From Leptodontidium sp. MPI-SDFR-AT-0119 (lineage: Eukaryota > Ascomycota > Leotiomycetes > Helotiales > Leptodontidiaceae), in the NCBI GenBank assembly GCA_020726505.1, contig JAHLEZ010000007.1, positions 2,418,001 through 2,482,000 on the forward strand: a DNA stretch of 64,000 nt, written 5' to 3'. How positions within the stretch are numbered: position 1 is the first letter of the stretch; each line of letters starts with the position of its first letter. Shown piece by piece: positions 44,401 through 54,824 of the stretch. The notes under the pieces were generated by a model. It saw nothing but the letters and a program-made list of their open reading frames with translations. It did no database searches and had not been told where the DNA came from. Both the position numbers and the translations under genes were made by a program.

Positions 44401-46640
44401 ATACTACCTCTAGTTCAGAGCTTTAGTGTCTCTTAAATGCCTCCTGCGGACTTAACTGCGGATAAACTACTACGTGCGAGTATACCTCCGCTTAAAAAGA
44501 ACGCGAGTATGCCCTTAGCCACTATACTTAAGAATTGTACTTATCTATAAGTAGTGATTCCGGCATATATTCTACTTATTACAACAAAAGAAGCCCTTAC
44601 TTAAGTAGTAAATAAAGCCCCCGCGTATATAAGCGAGCCAATAGTACTCGCCGCGAATGAAGCCTCTCTCACAAAATCAAATGAGAATGAACCGACTGAG
44701 CGAATCGGAATTAGAGAGGCCTCTTTAGTTAAGAAAAAGCGCTAGTTAAAGCTAAAGGGAGCACAGCCCTAACGCAAGAGTGATCGAATCGCTGGAGTCA
44801 ACTTATTAATTCTAGTAACTATGAGCCCTGTAGAAATAGTATAGAGCGCGGAAACGATCGATTCTAGTTAGGCAATCCCTAAGTATTTTAATACTTCTTT
44901 TATAACTCTTTATTTATTTGAAGATTAAAGGGGTAAAGAGCTCACTACGTTATATAGTGTGATCTTTACAACAATTCTTCTTAAATTAAAGGAAGTAAAG
45001 AAGATTTTAGTGCTAGATTTTGGCTTAAGCACTTTAAAAACAGAGCTACCTCGAGTTCATCAGAAAGACGCTCTAAAAGAGCCAAGGTCTTAGAAGGATT
45101 TAGTAGATTATTAATTTAGAGAGTAGTTTAAGGCCGACGTAGAGCTTGAAATTAAAAACTTAGAATTTAGAGACTATTAGAGAGTCGTGAAAGAAACTGA
45201 AGTTAAATTAATAAAGTTGGTGCCGTTAATGTGGGTTTTTACTTATAAAGAGGCTTTAAATAATTATATTTCTCGATGCCGATCAAGGCTAGTCGTACGA
45301 GGCGATCTCTAAGACAAGGCTACTATGCTTTTAACATACGCCGCAACCCTCGCATTAAAGAGTTTTTGATTAGCTATAGCTTTAGCCGCGCATTTTGACT
45401 TAGAAATACGGCAATTTGACGTTGTTAACGCATTTATTAATGCGGTTCGGAGTAAAGATTCGCTACTAGTCTTATACTAGCTACTAGACGGCTATCGCTC
45501 TTATGGCTTATGCGTTGAGGTTAATCGAGTACTATACGGTATAAGAGACTCTCCTTTTCTATAATATAAGGAGTTTACTAAGACTCTTATATAGCTCTAT
45601 TTAATCGCAAGTAAGGAAGAACCTTATATGTTTTTCGATTAAAAGAAAAAGATATTTGTATTGTTTTTTATAGACGACATTCTAGTCCTTTATTATAAGA
45701 ACGATCTTACCTTAGCTAAAGCTGTGATTACTAGAATTTATTAGGTATATAAGCTTCACGAGATAAAGACAGTAGACTAGTTCCTTAAAGTTAAGATTAT
45801 TAGGAATCAAGTACAGGGAACGATTTCTTTTATTCACGATATATATATCGAGAAAATCGCTAATAAATTCGGCCTAATAATATCCTTACTAAGGAGTACA
45901 CTACTTCTAGGAGTCGAGCTCACTAAATATGAAGGCATTACTCTCTTTAGTTAAGTAAAGGAATACTAAGAAAAGGTCGGATTAGTGCTTTACCCGGCAA
46001 TTCTTATTAGACCCGATATTATATACGTAGCCTCTCGATTATTTTATTTCTTAATAAATCCAAGTGAAGAGTATATTAAGGCTGTAAATTAAACTATTAA
46101 ATACCTCTGGAGTACTTAATACTTGGCGATTTAATACTTAATAGACTAATAAGAAATTCAGTTATTTATTGCCTTAGATACTTCTTTTGCCGATAATGCC
46201 GAGACTCGATGATTATCTTAAGGCTTTACCGCTACTCTCTTCAGAGGTGTTTTTGATTAAAAAACTAGTTTGCAAGCCACAGTTACTACTTTAACTACTA
46301 AAGCAGAGTTACTAGGAGTCGAAAGAACTGTCAAAGTAATAATAGCGCTTAAAAGGCTGTTTATAGAGATCCTTCTTGAGTTAAGAGAAGTTTAGAAAAT
46401 CTACTACGACAATAAGTAAACAATTCGACTAATTGTTAGCGAAGGCGAGCGAATTACAATAAAGTTACGTCACGTTAATATTTAGAATATGTGGCTTTAG
46501 TAAGAGCACTTTAAGGGGACTTTTGAGATCACTTATTTGTCTACGACGGAGATATTAGTAAATGGACTTATAAAGAACCTTACTCGTTAATAATTTAATT
46601 ATTTCTAAGCTCTTTTAAACCTTAAGGACGTTAGAGCGTA
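41500..46640 (+). pseudogene. Nested copia gag-pol polyprotein, decayed
   Basis: In order on plus: gag-like region (41500-42500); protease-like part, open at 42676-43038 (VNNKSLLIKGSFISSS, RGRRLLKNALTTPG); integrase 43200-44150 (LSPKALYILVENTRNVKIEE, DLFDYDLSYDGSN, VIKDKYSRKIFVF, RAGKEIIEKSITM); reverse transcriptase 45200-45900 (RCRSRLVVRGDL, DLEIRQFDVVNAFINAV, VNRVLYGIRDSPFL, FIDDILVLYY for the YVDD box near 45670); RNase H to 46600 (FADNAETR, TKAELLGVERTVK, YYDNKQTIRLI). Stops replace Gln/Trp throughout. Confidence 0.85.
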
Positions 46641-46649
46641 AATATTTAC

Positions 46650-47972
46650 CGCTTTATAGCTCTCTTAATTTTCCCTTTATAAATCTTCCTTTTGATTTAA
46701 CTTATATTCCTTTAAATTGTGTATCTCCTTTGTTTTTTATATTTTTATTACTTATTTCGAGTATATCACAAGAGTTATAATACTCACTTTAAGTTTCCTT
46801 TGTTAAAGTAGTGTTATTAAGGTAGTTAGTACTTAAAATCCGCCCTTTACTACTATTAGGGCTATTTCTAAGAATCTGAACCTCTTAAAGTAAATACAAG
46901 GGGTAACTTGGTTATTTAAGGGTTCTTAAGCCCCGCCTCACACAAAATAACACAACGTAATATAAGAACGTAAATATAAGGGGTAACTTTGTTATTTGTG
47001 GGGTTCTTAAGCCTTAGAAGCACACTATTACTACTTATAAGCGCCTGTCCTCCTTTAGCTCTAGAGCTATCTAGAGAGCAGCCTAATATTAGTCAAGAAA
47101 CTTCTAAGGTTAACGAGCTTAATAAAAGGGTTCTTGTAATTACTTACACTTTAAGGCTCGTCGGCCTTAATCGCCTTAATAAGACAAGTAATAAAGGGAG
47201 CCACCTTAGTAAAGTAAGGGACACATTTGTACTTAAAAGAGTACTAAAAATACTAAGTACTACGTCTAGTAGTATTCTCCTAGTAAACGCTAAGTAACGA
47301 ACTATCCTTGCCCTTTTTACTACTAAGGGCCGAACGAGCGCAGTACTAGTAAGGCACCGCGCGGCGCGTACTAGTAACAGGAACCGACTTTTTCTTCTTA
47401 GTCTCGGCGGCCTTACTAAAGGAGCTAGTAAAGCTAGTAAGAGAGGAGAGCGCAGTAAGGGCCGTAGAGGGCTCTCCTTAGCCTCTAGCGAAGGAAGAAC
47501 TTAACTTTATAAAGGGAGTAAGTAAACTCTAACCTTAAGGGGAGGGAATTCTTAAGGAAGAGGGAGGGGGGGGGGATTTAACTTAAAACATCGTCTAAAG
47601 TGTACTCTTAAATATCCGCGAGTACACTAGTTACGGCGAAGCGCTTAGAGGCGGCGGTAAAGGAGGAGAAGCCGGCGGGGACACGAGCCGGAATAGTGTT
47701 AGCGTTAGAAGAGATTTATTTATTATAATTAGCCCTTATAAATTTAGTCTCACAATTAACTAGCTAAATGCCGACTCTTCGACTTCGATCACTGTACTAA
47801 GGGAACACTACTTAACTTACGGAAGACATTATTATTATTATTATTAAGGTTAAAGTTAAAGTTAACGTTAAAGTTATTATTATTAAAGGAAAATTTGTAA
47901 ACAAAAACAAACTCTTGTACTACTAAATGTTATTTTCCCGTCTTCTTTTGGCTTAACGTAGTCGCTTTATAG
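46650..47972 (+). other. Long non-pol region before the 3' LTR of the nested copia element
   Basis: About 1.3 kb between the RNase H end and the polypurine tract. One plus frame (46989-47297) is open for 102 codons, with a hydrophobic start (SLRSTLLLLISACPPLAL) and a basic tail; no family recognised. G/C-rich patches (47330-47700) contrast with the AT-rich pol. A short trinucleotide run (ATT/TTA) lies near 47830. It could be an extra ORF or captured host DNA. Confidence 0.45.
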
Positions 47973-47982
47973 CTGGGGGGTG

Positions 47983-48198
47983 TGTCACGGTACATAGTTA
48001 GCGGCACCTCTTACGCGAGCCTACTAAACGGCCAAGTATACTTCCTGTACACTTACAACTAACTAAACCTACTTACTTTATATATATAACTAGCTTTCCC
48101 CCTCTCAACGAGAGGGCAAAGCACTTCTTAATTAATCTTTTGCTTCCCACTACTTTACCAATTCTCACTTCTCTACTCTTTTAGTATTCTACGTGATA
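47983..48198 (+). repeat. 3' LTR of the nested copia element
   Basis: 216 bp, paired with 41144-41359, and followed by the GTTGT target duplication. Confidence 0.92.
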
Positions 48199-48203
48199 GT
48201 TGT

Positions 48204-50496
48204 CTAGTATAATCCCTTAGAAGACTTCAGACGAATATTTGTCTCTAATGACGAATACCTCGCCTTCGTACAAATCCTTTGTCAAGTCTCGTTATAGAAA
48301 GGCGTGTTTTGTCGATTCGTCGTTTAAAACTTAGATTATTTATCGTCTGTCGACTTCCCTGTACTTTATAAAGAATCCTTTTGGCTCATCTTCGTCCTTT
48401 TATTCCTTTATATCCTCTAGCACTTCTTTTATTATCGTACAATTAAATTCCCTTAGGAAATCTTCGTACGAGTTTAAGAAAGCTTAGGTTGCTTCCTTAA
48501 ATCTATTGAACTCGGTTATTAGGTAATTCTTAACCTTCGCTTACACGGCTTTCTATTTTGCCTCTAGATAATCTATTAACTAGTAACTTTCTTTTTTATA
48601 AATAATATATTTCTTGTTTATATAATTATTAAAAGGGTTCCTTAAACGAAAAGTCCTCTTTTAGAACTAGTTTAGTACTATACAATCTAGAAATCGTTAT
48701 GCCTTCCCGTAGAATTGTCTCTTTATTAAGTTGTAATTATAATTATACGAACGATTTTGTAAGTAAGTGTTAACCTCCCTCGTTTGTACGGCTATAGTAA
48801 TTACAGACTGTAAGTCTACGTATAACCCTTTAAATATCTATATAAGCTTATATAGTACTAGACTATACTCTTTTACTCTACGACATACGTTTAGCACTTA
48901 ATCGCGAAGATTATACTCTGTCTAATATTCCTTTAATAAGCCGTGTTACGCCGTACGAAGAGAATCGAATATGATTTCTAAGTATTCTAATTAAGACTTC
49001 TCTAAGTTCTTTATAATCGTAAAGATTAATGTAGTCTCTCTCTACTTAAATAAGTACTTTTACTGATTCTCTTTAGTCTTAAAGTAATTCCGAGTTATAC
49101 GAATTATTATAAGGAAATCGTACGAACGTCTTATAATTTTGTCGTAATAGAAATCCGCTGCTCGTCCTTTTAGTATAATCGAGAATACTAAGTAATACTA
49201 GTCACTTGAGATTCCGATCTTCGTATAATAGTCGAAAAAGACCTGGAGACGAATATTTAAGATATTATATTACTTTCCGCCGTACTTCTAGCTTTCGTTA
49301 CTATAAACCTTTATTAAGTCCGTTAATAATTATAAGTTCAAGATAATTGTCCGAGACTTATACGATATAGTCGGTTCTAGTAGAGGAGCTCTCAAGGTTA
49401 GTAGATTATCTTTGTACAAATGTTGTCTTAGTAGTCGTTCGACGGTTTTATAGGCTTAGTCCTGACTTAGAAGGTTATTATTTAAGGCTAGATGTGGCGT
49501 AAGACTAAAACGTTTATACGTTAAGTAATATTATTTAGTTATTTAACCTTTATTTAATAATAAAGACCTTATTAGATTTGCGTACAAAGTTTAGTTAGAA
49601 CTAACCGTGTTCTTGTTTAAAATAATATAAGGCGGAGGACTTAGATATTATCTAGACGTTTAAGGCTGTCGTTAAGTTGTTTAAATTAGCTCTAAGAGTA
49701 AGTTCTCTACCTCTTAAGTTCGTACGATTAAAGAATCTCTAGAATTGTCCGAAATAGCGTGTCTCGTTAGTAGTTCGCTTCGTATAGTTAAAGTCGGAGT
49801 ACTTTGTCGGTTTTTGTCTTGCCCTTAGGATTTCTATTAGGTATAAGTCCTCTGATTTTAATCTGTCCACTTATATAGTTCCTCCTCTTTTAAAACATTT
49901 ATTAACGTTTAAGCGTATAAGATAAACCCCCTTTACTCTCGTACTTATACTCCGTAATTAAGGAGGTATATACAAAGATTTTTAATAGCTTCCCGGGATC
50001 TAGTAGTAAATATATCTTTTATTTATCCTTTAAAACCTTCCTTAAATTCTTCCTAAAGTCTATAGTCCCAAAACTCTTTTTGGCGGTATTATACGAGGGC
50101 TAAGGTAATATAGTTATTAACTCGCTTAAGCGTTTAATACTCGTCGTTCGCGAGGTTAAAGGGTTCCCCTTATACTTTTGTATTTAATAAGTAGGTGACT
50201 TCTAGTAATAGAATTATTGTGTCCTTCTTTATACGAAGGTTAATGAAAAGTTATTAAGTCGTGTTTATATTCTGTGAATCCTTAAATCGTACGAATCGTC
50301 TTCTTTTATTAGTCGCTAACGTAAGGTTTAATTAGTTTGCCTCTTTAGTCTGTTTTTCTAATTGTCGTATAAATCGTCTTCTTCTATTAGTCGCCGACGT
50401 AAGGTCCGATTAGTTTGCCTCTCCAGTCTGTCTTTCCGATTGTCGTCGTATAAAAGTATTGCCTAATTATTCTGTAGTTATTTAATTACTAATTAG
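48204..50496 (-). pseudogene. Outer copia gag-side region, decayed
   Basis: Homologous over its whole length to 22605-24898. The minus strand shows gag-like basic pieces (near 49870-49700: VDKLKSKDLYLIEILRARQK and YSDFNYTKR) between stops. The leader next to the LTR holds a doubled 78-bp unit at 50292-50447. This copy keeps more CpA and fewer stops than copy 1. Confidence 0.7.
50292..50447. repeat. 78-bp tandem duplication in the copia leader (outer element)
   Basis: Units 50292-50369 and 50370-50447, the counterpart of 24694-24849. Confidence 0.85.
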
Positions 50497-50770
50497 TGTT
50501 AGTATTTAACTAAGGTTTAATACCTAATATTAAGGTGACAAAGAATATAACAAGTGAAGTTTAATTAAGTATATTCTGTGTGTCCCTTTTATACGAAAGG
50601 GAAAGCTACCTTAAATATATTAAGTACTAAACCCCGTAACTCGTATAAGTATTACTTATACGAAACTAGGAGGCAAGGTCTGAAACTAAGCTTTATTAGG
50701 CCAGGAGAGACGACTATCTTTAGAAGCTGTTAGAGTAAGAGAATGCCCCTCAGCTAAGGCTATCCCAACA
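50497..50770 (-). repeat. 5' LTR of the outer copia element
   Basis: 274 bp, starting TGTTAGTATTTAAC and ending ATCCCAACA on the plus strand; flanked by CTACT. Confidence 0.9.
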
Positions 50771-50775
50771 CTACT

Positions 50776-51640
50776 CTTATAACGTCCGTGCTCGGATTTC
50801 TTTAAGACCAAATCAAGTCCAAGGAGATTACATTAATTACTAGCGCTGCTTTTAGTTCCCAACTAAATCAACTCAATCCCCTTAGAGTCTTTAATTAATT
50901 TGCTAAAGACTTTGGCCTTAGAAACAGCCTTAATAATATCGGAATTAGTAATAATACACGCATAAGGAACTCTACCCAAAAGGTTCTAAATTACCTTTAA
51001 CTAATTATTAATTCCCTATTCCTTAATAAAGTTATTCCTAACGTTCGAGAGATAATAGAGATTAGGTTTATGCCTATTTTATAATTATTTAATATATTTA
51101 CTGATTAACCCCCTGAAATATAAACTTATTTTTAGCATTTATACGACTAGTAAATACTACTCTTGCGAACATAAAATAAGACTCGATAACTCCAGTTATT
51201 CCACCCGTAAAAATAAATTAATCTTCACGAAGACTCCAAGGGTATATGTAAGATATAATAAAAGCATAAAAGGCCATCATAATAATACTGGGAATAATAC
51301 AATTTAAGATATCAAATCTTTTGTGATCTTTTTCGATTCTCCACTAACATAATAAACCTAAAGGATAAGAGAAGTCCCTAATTAACGACTTTCGGAAATT
51401 ACTAGTATTAAATATACAATGAATATAATAAAACTAATGCGCTTTCAAGATTCCATGAACTATAATATCGCCATTTTCTACTTACCGTGAAACCCTATGT
51501 GCTGAGGCTACCGACGTAAGCCTCACGAGTAACTTAGCCACTGTGTTAAAGTTAGTCTTTCGCACATCCTCAGCGTAATGAACAGGTTACGGCTCACAAG
51601 AACTTTCCACAGACATAATTCTAATTCAACCTATGTAACT
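50776..51640. other. AT-rich decayed flank, unidentified
   Basis: RIP-like composition with scattered protein-like plus-strand pieces between stops, but no motif. Base composition returns to normal near 51450-51640, so the decay fades toward the esterase gene. This may be leakage of RIP into a flank or the remnant of another repeat. Confidence 0.4.
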
Positions 51641-52204
51641 TAACTTGAAGGTTTTGCACTACCCGCCGAAAAAGCTTCGTTGCATCTTCACTCGTCGCGC
51701 TGGGTCCTCAACGCCAGACCCGAGTAGTATGAAGTCTCACTCGGTTCATGTTTTCTTCCCCGCATCCTGCCCTTCGGTTCCTGCTTTTATCCGAGAATGA
51801 GCTATTGAAGCTTGTGTTCCGCGCGATGCGATTGGTCTCTAGGCTCGGCCACAATCCCGTTTTCGTTTCGCCAAGCAAATACCAGTGGATCTCCCGTCAC
51901 CGAGGTTCAAACATTTCCCGTCACGTCACATGTCGCAACCGCGCAATTCCCCAGTCCCTTAGCTTTGTACAAATAAGGATGTGTCCTACTTTCCAATTGA
52001 GCTCTTGTCCTCTGCTTTTTTCCTTTGAAGTAAGCTTTATATTCATCTCCCGCTTTCAAGTTTGGCATCAATTCTAGTATGCAATAGCCTGTCACGGTCC
52101 AAACAGCTCCGAGGTGTTTTGCAGCCGCTCAATAACATATTTTTTCTCGGTTTTGCAGTTTATCGGATCATCACAAGGCGTTCTCGTCCACAAAGTTCGC
52201 CATT
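51641..52204 (+). promoter_or_regulatory. Upstream region of the CE5 esterase gene
   Basis: GC-normal with pyrimidine-rich patches and no supported gene. Open frames at 51748-52077 (plus) and 51907-52095 (minus) overlap and lack motifs. The promoter and 5' untranslated region of the gene starting at 52205 are expected here; no specific site can be named. Confidence 0.35.
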
Positions 52205-53118
52205 ATGAGGACTTGTACCCTGTTCAGTTATGCTACGCCTCTCGCAGGTACCGCGCTGGGACTCAAGGCTCCACTTCGCGCCCGCGCCGACAATGCAACA
52301 ACCTCATCTAATACAACATGCGCAACTGGTGTTCACATGATTGTTGCCAGAGCAAGCGTAGAAAAGCCAGGGCAAGGAACCATCGGAGGAGTCGTTACAC
52401 TAGTCCAGCAAGCTGTACCAGGCTCAGATTCCGAAGCTGTTGATTATCCCGCCACTCTCACCGATTACTTGAACTCTGAAGCTGCTGGAGTCGCTGCTAT
52501 GCAAATTCTGATCCAGGATTATGCAACGAGATGTCCCAATTCCAAGATTGCATTGCTGGGATACTCACAGGTGATTTGAGCTTGTTTTTTTTTTTTCGAA
52601 ATTGATTCGCTGACTAGAGCAGGGTGCACAAGTGGTTGGAGATGTCATGTGCGGCACGAGTGAAACTGCCTTCAACATGACCTCACCACTTGATATTGGA
52701 CTCGCAAAAAACAGTACGCCCCTCTTCTAAAGCTCAAGGCCTTGCTAACAAGATCCTAGTCGTAGCAGTTATCCAAATGGGGGATCCCTCGTTTACTGTT
52801 GGCCAGCCGCAGAACGTGGGCAATGCTACCAAAGGCGGCATCTTCAAACGACAAGATCTTGCAGCTTGTGCTCTGTCAGCGAGCATCACAAAATCATACT
52901 GTGATGCAACTGATAAATATTGCGACAGTGGGAACAGCTCAGCGGTCCATGCGGCTTATGTGAAGGAATATGGGACGGAGGCAGCAACGTTCATTGAATC
53001 GAAGGTTAATGGGAGTGCCACAGTCATTACTAGTTCAGCTGGAGACGGGACCCGCGGCCTGCTTGTGAAAGTCTTGTTGAATTCGGCTTTTGTTTTCTGT
53101 GTTTACCAGATGATTTGA
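52205..53118 (+). CDS. Secreted cutinase/acetylxylan-esterase-type hydrolase (CE5), three exons
   Basis: Exons 52205-52570, 52623-52713 and 52760-53118 join in frame across 52- and 46-bp introns (CTGAC and CTAAC branch sites), giving 271 residues. A signal-peptide-like start (MRTCTLFSYATPLAGTALG) is followed by the serine esterase fold. The nucleophile motif GYSQG (Ser ~121) spans the first splice junction, and VAVIQMGDPSF (~154-164) and YCDATDKYCDSG (catalytic Asp ~204) precede His ~216 in VHAAYVKEYG. Paired cysteines sit where disulphides are expected. The enzyme should cleave esters of plant polymers outside the cell. A C-terminal extension of Ser/Gly followed by a hydrophobic end (VLLNSAFVFCVYQMI) looks like a GPI-anchor signal; that is inference. 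Intact despite dead DNA ~1 kb upstream. Confidence 0.88.
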
Positions 53119-53170
53119 ACGGCCGGCTTTATTCTGCCTTGGCTTGAATAAATTAATACATTCTATTGAT

Positions 53171-53960
53171 TCACTTATTCGGCCACATAAAAACAATTTC
53201 CTCCCCTTCCTCAACCTCAGGTATCCCTTCACCGTCCTCGACAACGTCTTCCTCCTCCACCAAATAATGCACCTCGTCCTCTTTCCCTTTCTTACTCGAA
53301 TCCAGATCTAGAAATGGCCCTTTCTTAAATTCGGCATCGTCAACAATCTTGCCTTTCTTACAAATAATCTTCCTCAACTGATACGCAAACACAAAACTCT
53401 TCTCATCCCTCCACTCTACCGTCTCCTTCCCCCTAGCACCCACCTCAACCTCCGGCCCAATCTTCGCGGGAATCCCCGCCGCCGTGCCATCAGCCATTAA
53501 CTTCGCAATCGTCTCCCGACTTCTCTCAACCCCGCTCGCAATCCTCGCCCCCTTCGTAATCTTTAGCCCCATAATCATATACATACTTTTCTTGAACCTA
53601 CTCCTTTGTGCACCTCCTCATCTGTATTACTGTCTCTTAAATACTCCTACGTCGCCTTCCCAGCGGGTTTCAGAAAGGACGTCTTAATCTCATCGATCTT
53701 AAAGTCTACCTCTCCACTGTTCTCGTATCGATGGCTAATCTCGTCGCCATAGGCCCCCTCGAGGACTGGAGCCTAGATCCCAAATTTGCCGCTACGTAGT
53801 TGGGAACGGGTGATATGGAAGCCGGTTTTGACGGTTGTAAGGGTTGTAGAGGCGGGTGGTGGGGTGAGGGTGTCTGAATTCAAGGACTCGTAGGGGAGGG
53901 TGGGCGAGGATGGCTGTGTTTGGGGGACAGTCAAAGTCGGGTGCTATGAAGTACTTCTTA
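53171..53960 (-). pseudogene. Hypothetical fungal protein gene with nonsense codons
   Basis: On the minus strand, 53900-53600 reads TPPPASTTLTTVKTGFHITR, SQLRSGKFGI, stop, APVLEGAYGDEISHRYENSG, EVDFKIDEIKTSFLKPAGKA, stop, EYLRDSNTDEEVH. It shifts frame, with or without a short intron, into the open frame 53584-53171 (KITKGARIASGVERSRETIA, DGTAAGIPAKIGPEVEVGAR, KSFVFAYQLRKI, acidic C-terminus). Both stops are TAG, as C-to-T change of CAG or TGG would give. The phrases resemble a widespread uncharacterised fungal family I cannot name with confidence. Alternative splicing around the stops is unlikely. Confidence 0.55.
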
Positions 53961-54234
53961 GATTGTGTCGTGTTGAAATGGTAGTTAGGTTGTGAGGTGG
54001 ATGAGGGAGCTGGACGAGGCAGCTTGATATCTGGTGGGATTGATGGGGTTGAGAACTACCCAAGGCAGTGAACATGCAATGCAGGTGAGCAGGCTATCAT
54101 GCAAAGGGAGAATCGAACGGCTCAGACCCTATGCGGAAGAAAAATGTTCGTAATGCCAGAAAATATTAGGTTTTTGATTACAACAAAGGGTCCTACTATG
54201 CCTGGGTATCTACAAATCCAAGCCAGAAATCCCA
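53961..54234. other. Intergenic spacer
   Basis: No supported gene. The DNA between the hypothetical pseudogene and the end of the subtilase fragment shows only short chance frames. Confidence 0.4.
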
Positions 54235-54824
54235 TCATCCCAAAGCTGTCGCTATTTGTGCAAGTATATCATCAGCTTCCTTCCTCCACAGAACCCAAGG
54301 TCGAAGATAATTGTATTCCCTAATCGGAGAAGCCATTGACAACAAAAGCCTTTTTATTCCTTGACAAGTTTCCACTGACTTTGCCCTCACTTGGTTCTGA
54401 ACCTTATCCTTGTGTAGAATATTATATTCGCTGCAATCCCAGCTGCAATTGGTGTAGCATACGAAGTGCCTGACCTGCATTGCTTCGAACCTTGCTTTAG
54501 ATGATGTGGCCAGGAGGATTCAACTGCCTCGCCTAGGACGCTGAAGTTCTCACTGCGGGGTAGAATGGTAGGCGTGAAGTTTGACTTGTTCCCCCAAGTA
54601 TCTGCAGAGTTGATACCGATAACGATCTCGTGTGTGCTGGCCGGAAAAGCAACATCTGCATTTGCACCGTTATTCGAAGTTGCAGCGAACATAATTACAT
54701 CTTGAGAAAATACATATTTGATGGCTTTGTCGATAACGGTGATAGGTTTTTGGGAGCCGGATGATATGGTAATGATATCAACGTTCCACGTTTTGACAGC
54801 ATACTCGATGGCCTGATCGTCAGT
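54235..54824 (-). pseudogene. C-terminal half of a subtilisin-like (peptidase S8) domain
   Basis: The minus strand reads QAIEYAVKTWNVDIITISSG, DKAIKYVFSQDVIMFAATSN, a DVAFPASTHEIVIGINSAD strand, ENFSVLGEAVESSWPHH, and the serine box GTSYATPIAAGIAANI. The Asp- and His-bearing N-terminal half is absent; zinc-finger sequence abuts directly at 54820-54828. Near 54400 the frame shifts to KSVETCQGIKRLL...LRPWVL, which looks like the natural C-terminus. Without two of the three catalytic residues and with a frameshift it cannot be an active protease. Confidence 0.8.

Larger units (their letters stand above)
41144..48198 (+). mobile_element. Second Ty1/copia element, nested in the first
   Basis: Two 216-bp LTRs (41144-41359 and 47983-48198; TGTCACGG...ACGTGATA) bound a 7055-bp element. 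A 5-bp target duplication, GTTGT, is present at 41139-41143 and 48199-48203. Reading across the empty site restores the sequence found uninterrupted at 22590-22620 in copy 1. The LTR end TA instead of CA fits a C-to-T change. A G-rich polypurine tract (47974-47980) precedes the 3' LTR. Gene order protease-integrase-RT proves Ty1/copia type. Confidence 0.92.
36114..50770 (-). mobile_element. Ty1/copia LTR retrotransposon, interrupted by a second copia element
   Basis: Identical-length LTRs (274 bp) at 36114-36387 and 50497-50770 are flanked by a perfect 5-bp target duplication, CTACT (36109-36113 and 50771-50775). Removing the 7060-bp insertion at 41144-48203 leaves a 7597-bp element. Coding is on the minus strand: the gag side lies in 50496-48204 and reverse transcriptase near 39650-38600. 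All frames are broken by RIP-type stops. The LTRs differ from each other mostly by transitions. Confidence 0.9.

Noticed and set aside
51748..52095. Overlapping frames upstream of the esterase
   Set aside because: Open on both strands, no motif, lie in the expected promoter and leader.
53171..53584. Treating the 137-codon minus frame as a complete intact gene
   Set aside because: Clear coding continues upstream in another frame with TAG codons, so it is only the 3' part of a damaged gene.
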